A DNA stretch of 64,000 nucleotides, taken from Osmia lignaria lignaria (lineage: Eukaryota > Arthropoda > Insecta > Hymenoptera > Megachilidae). The notes beneath the pieces are model-generated. The model was not told the origin of the DNA. It did not search any database and was given only the letters and a program-made list of their open reading frames with translations. Below, piece after piece: positions 62,230-64,000 of the stretch. How positions within the stretch are numbered: the stretch's first letter is position 1; each line of letters opens with the position of its first letter. The DNA is taken from the NCBI RefSeq assembly GCF_051020975.1, contig NW_027478162.1, positions 1,548,501-1,612,500 on the forward strand. The letters are read 5' to 3'. The position numbers were made by a program, and so were the translations under genes.

Positions 62230-63839
62230 GTTTCCGAGATATTTGCAGATATATCTCAAGGGAAGGGGCCTGACGGACATATTTCGAGATATTTCTTCTT
62301 CTTGCTGTTCTTCTTCTGCACAGCTAAGCTGGAAGTGGAATTTGCAGCTCGCAATAGTGCAGAGTTATCTCAAAGAAAGGGGCCACGGTGTTTCTGTATT
62401 TCTATTATGTTGCTGCGGCTTCGGAACTTTTAAATATCTTGATATATCTCGAGAACTACGCATCTGATCAAAAAATATCATAGAACATAAAAAGTAGGAA
62501 ACTTAATTCTCTACAAAAAAGGTCTCTTAACATTTTGCCATATCTCGCTTCGTTTCCGAGATATTTGCAGATTTATCTCAAGGGAAGGGGCCTGACGGAC
62601 ATATTTCGAGATATTTCGTCTTCTTGTTGTTCTTCCTCTGCACAGCTAAACTGGAAGTGGCATTTCCAGCTCGCAATAGTGCAGAGTTATCTCAAAGAAA
62701 GGGGCCACGGTGTTTCTGAATCTCTATTATGTTGGTGCGGCTTCGGAACTTTGAAATATCTCGATATATCTCGAAAACTACGCTTCTCATCAAAAAATAT
62801 CATGGAACATAAATTGTAGGAAACATAATTCTCTACAAAAAACGTCTCTTAACATTTTGCCATAGCTCGCTTCGTTTCCGAGATATTTGCAGATATATCT
62901 CAAGGGAAGGGGCCTGACGGACATATTTCGAGATATTTCTTCTTCTTGTTGTTCTTCTTCTGCACAGCTAAGCTGGAAGTGGCATTTGCAGCTCGCAATA
63001 GTGCAGAGTTATCTCAAAGAAAGGGGCCACGGTGTATCTGTATCTCTATTATGTTGGTGGGGCTTCGGAACTTTTCAATATCTTGATATATCTCGAGAAC
63101 TAAGCATCTGATCAAAAAATATCATAGAACATAACTTGTAGGAAATATAATTCTCTACAAAAAAGGTCTCTTAACATTTTGCCATAGCTCGCTTCGTTTC
63201 CGAGATATTTGCAGATATATCTCAAGGGAAGGGGCCTGACGGACATATTTCGAGATATTTCTTCTTCTTGTTGTTCTTCTTCTGCACAGCTAAGCTGGAA
63301 GTGGCATTTGCAGCTCGCAATAGTGCAGAGTTATCTCAAAGAAAGGGGCCACGGTGTTTCTGTATCTCTATTATGTTGGTGGAGCTTCGGAACTTTTCAA
63401 TATCTTGATATATCTCGAGAACTACGCATCTGATCAAAAAATATCATAGAACATAAAAAGTAGAAAACTTAATTCTCTACAAAAAACGTCTCTTAACATT
63501 TTGCCATAGCTCGCTTCGTTTCCGAGATATTTGCAGATATATCTCAAGGGAAGGGGCCTGACGGACATATTTCGAGATATTTCTTCTTCTTGTTGTTCTT
63601 CTTCTGCACAGCTATGCTGGAAGTGGAATTTGCAGCTCGCAATAGTGCAGAGTTATCTCAAAGAAAGGGGCCACGGTGTTTCTGTATCTCTATTATGTTG
63701 GTGCGGCTTCGGAACTTTTAAATATCTCGAAATATCTCGAAAACTACGCTTCTGATCAAAAAATATCATAGAACATAACTTGTAGAAAATATAATTCTCT
63801 ACAAAAAAGGTCTCTTAACATTTTGCCATGGCTCGCTTC
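62230..63839 (+). repeat. Higher-order repeat, 4-mer expanded to five monomers, copy 2
   Basis: Matches 60942-62229 with one extra monomer: 63196 is a near-duplicate of 62874 (GGTGGAGCTTCGG against GGTGGGGCTTCGG, both with TTTTCAATATC). A 4-mer has become a 5-mer by duplication of one monomer. Confidence 0.83.
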
Positions 63840-64000
63840 GTTTCCGAGATATTTGCAGATATATCTCAAGGGAAGGGGCCTGACGGACATATTTCGAGAT
63901 ATTTCTTCTTCTTGTTGTTCTTCTTCTGCACAGCTAAGCTGGAAGTGGCATTTGCAGCTCGCAATAGTGCAGAGTTATCTCAAAGAAAGGGGCCACGGTG
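63840..64000 (+). repeat. Partial monomer at the right edge
   Basis: The first 161 bp of a further monomer, ending just inside the GGCCACGGTG after DR2. The array clearly continues beyond the window. A CCATGG lies at its 5' boundary (ATG at 63828). Confidence 0.95.

Larger units (their letters stand above)
1..64000 (+). repeat. Satellite DNA array, ~322-bp monomer, 199 monomers plus a partial one
   Basis: The same ~322-bp sequence recurs head to tail from the first base to the last, always in the same orientation. The GTTTCCGAG boundary falls at 1, 323, 645, 967 and so on. All 63,839 bases before the last partial unit are accounted for by 199 monomers with two 114-bp deletions, nine 1-bp deletions and one 2-bp deletion. 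Distant monomers can be almost identical: 1-322 and 7082-7403 differ by one base (ATGGC against ATAGC near the 3' end). No unique DNA interrupts the array. Known biology: such homogenised arrays with higher-order repeats are typical of eukaryotic centromeric or pericentromeric heterochromatin. The chromosomal position and the host are inference. I do not recognise a named satellite family. Confidence 0.98.

Noticed and set aside
1..64000. One long protein with 107-residue repeats
   Set aside because: 322 is not divisible by 3 and each monomer has stops in all frames near TTTTAAAT, ATCTGATC or CATAG.
1..64000. CRISPR array
   Set aside because: The period is regular but the whole 322 bp repeats; there are no short repeats separated by unique spacers and no cas genes.
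1..64000. rDNA spacer subrepeats or telomeric repeats
   Set aside because: No rRNA gene sequence and no TTAGG-like tandem runs are present.
1..64000. LTR or tandem transposon copies
   Set aside because: No target-site duplications, TG..CA termini, polyprotein frames or primer-binding sites; the unit is far too short and uniform.

Overview
The whole 64 kb window is one uninterrupted, head-to-tail satellite DNA array. The unit is about 322 bp and about 39% GC (126 of 322 bases in the monomer at 7082-7403). Every monomer lies in the same orientation. Taking the boundary at the GTTTCCGAG motif, which falls on base 1, the window holds 199 monomers plus a 161-bp partial one at 63840-64000. 199 x 322 = 64,078; two 114-bp internal deletions (228), nine 1-bp deletions and one 2-bp deletion bring this to exactly 63,839 bp. 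I see no gene, RNA gene, transposon, inversion or unique sequence.

This is eukaryotic satellite chromatin, probably a centromeric or pericentromeric array. A 322-bp unit (near two nucleosome repeats), higher-order repeats (HORs) and an AT-rich tail would fit many invertebrates, insects for example, but the sequence does not fix the species and I do not recognise a named satellite family. The many ~74-codon open frames, one per monomer, are by-products of the repeat: they start at TTG, 322 is not a multiple of 3, and many copies carry stops or frameshifts.

Monomer layout (reference 7082-7403): a GC-richer first 200 bp holds two 26-bp direct repeats (DR1, DR2) 114 bp apart, a TTC/GTT tract and two CGAGATATTT motifs 50 bp apart. 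An AT-rich last 120 bp holds a cluster of palindromes (TTTAAA, GATATATC, TCTCGAGA, TGATCA), inverted copies of the CGAGATAT motif, and three A-tracts. The hexamer TATCTC/GAGATA occurs six times per monomer. Two tail subtypes exist: A (TCTCGAGAAC, ACATAAAAAGTAGG) and B (TCTCGAAAAC, ACATAAATTGTAGG). Head subtypes include one with CAGATTCAGCTCAAAGG.

Regions: 1-8.6 kb, an 11-mer HOR (3,540 bp) and a recurring 4-monomer cassette; 8.6-18.7 kb, two adjacent 5,037-bp blocks with no difference found, each containing a 208-bp deleted monomer; 18.7-22 kb, mixed monomers; 22-26.5 kb, a 5-mer (1,610 bp); 28.4-30.7 kb, a 3-mer (966 bp); 30.7-36.8 kb, a recurring dimer cassette; 38.1-45 kb, a 9-mer (2,898 bp); 45-48.7 kb, re-use of the 9-mer's monomers; 48.7-58.4 kb, a dimer-based 16-mer (about 5,149 bp) of the most diverged monomers; 58.4-64 kb, 3-, 4- and 5-monomer repeats. 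The picture is of repeated unequal exchange and segmental duplication at several scales.
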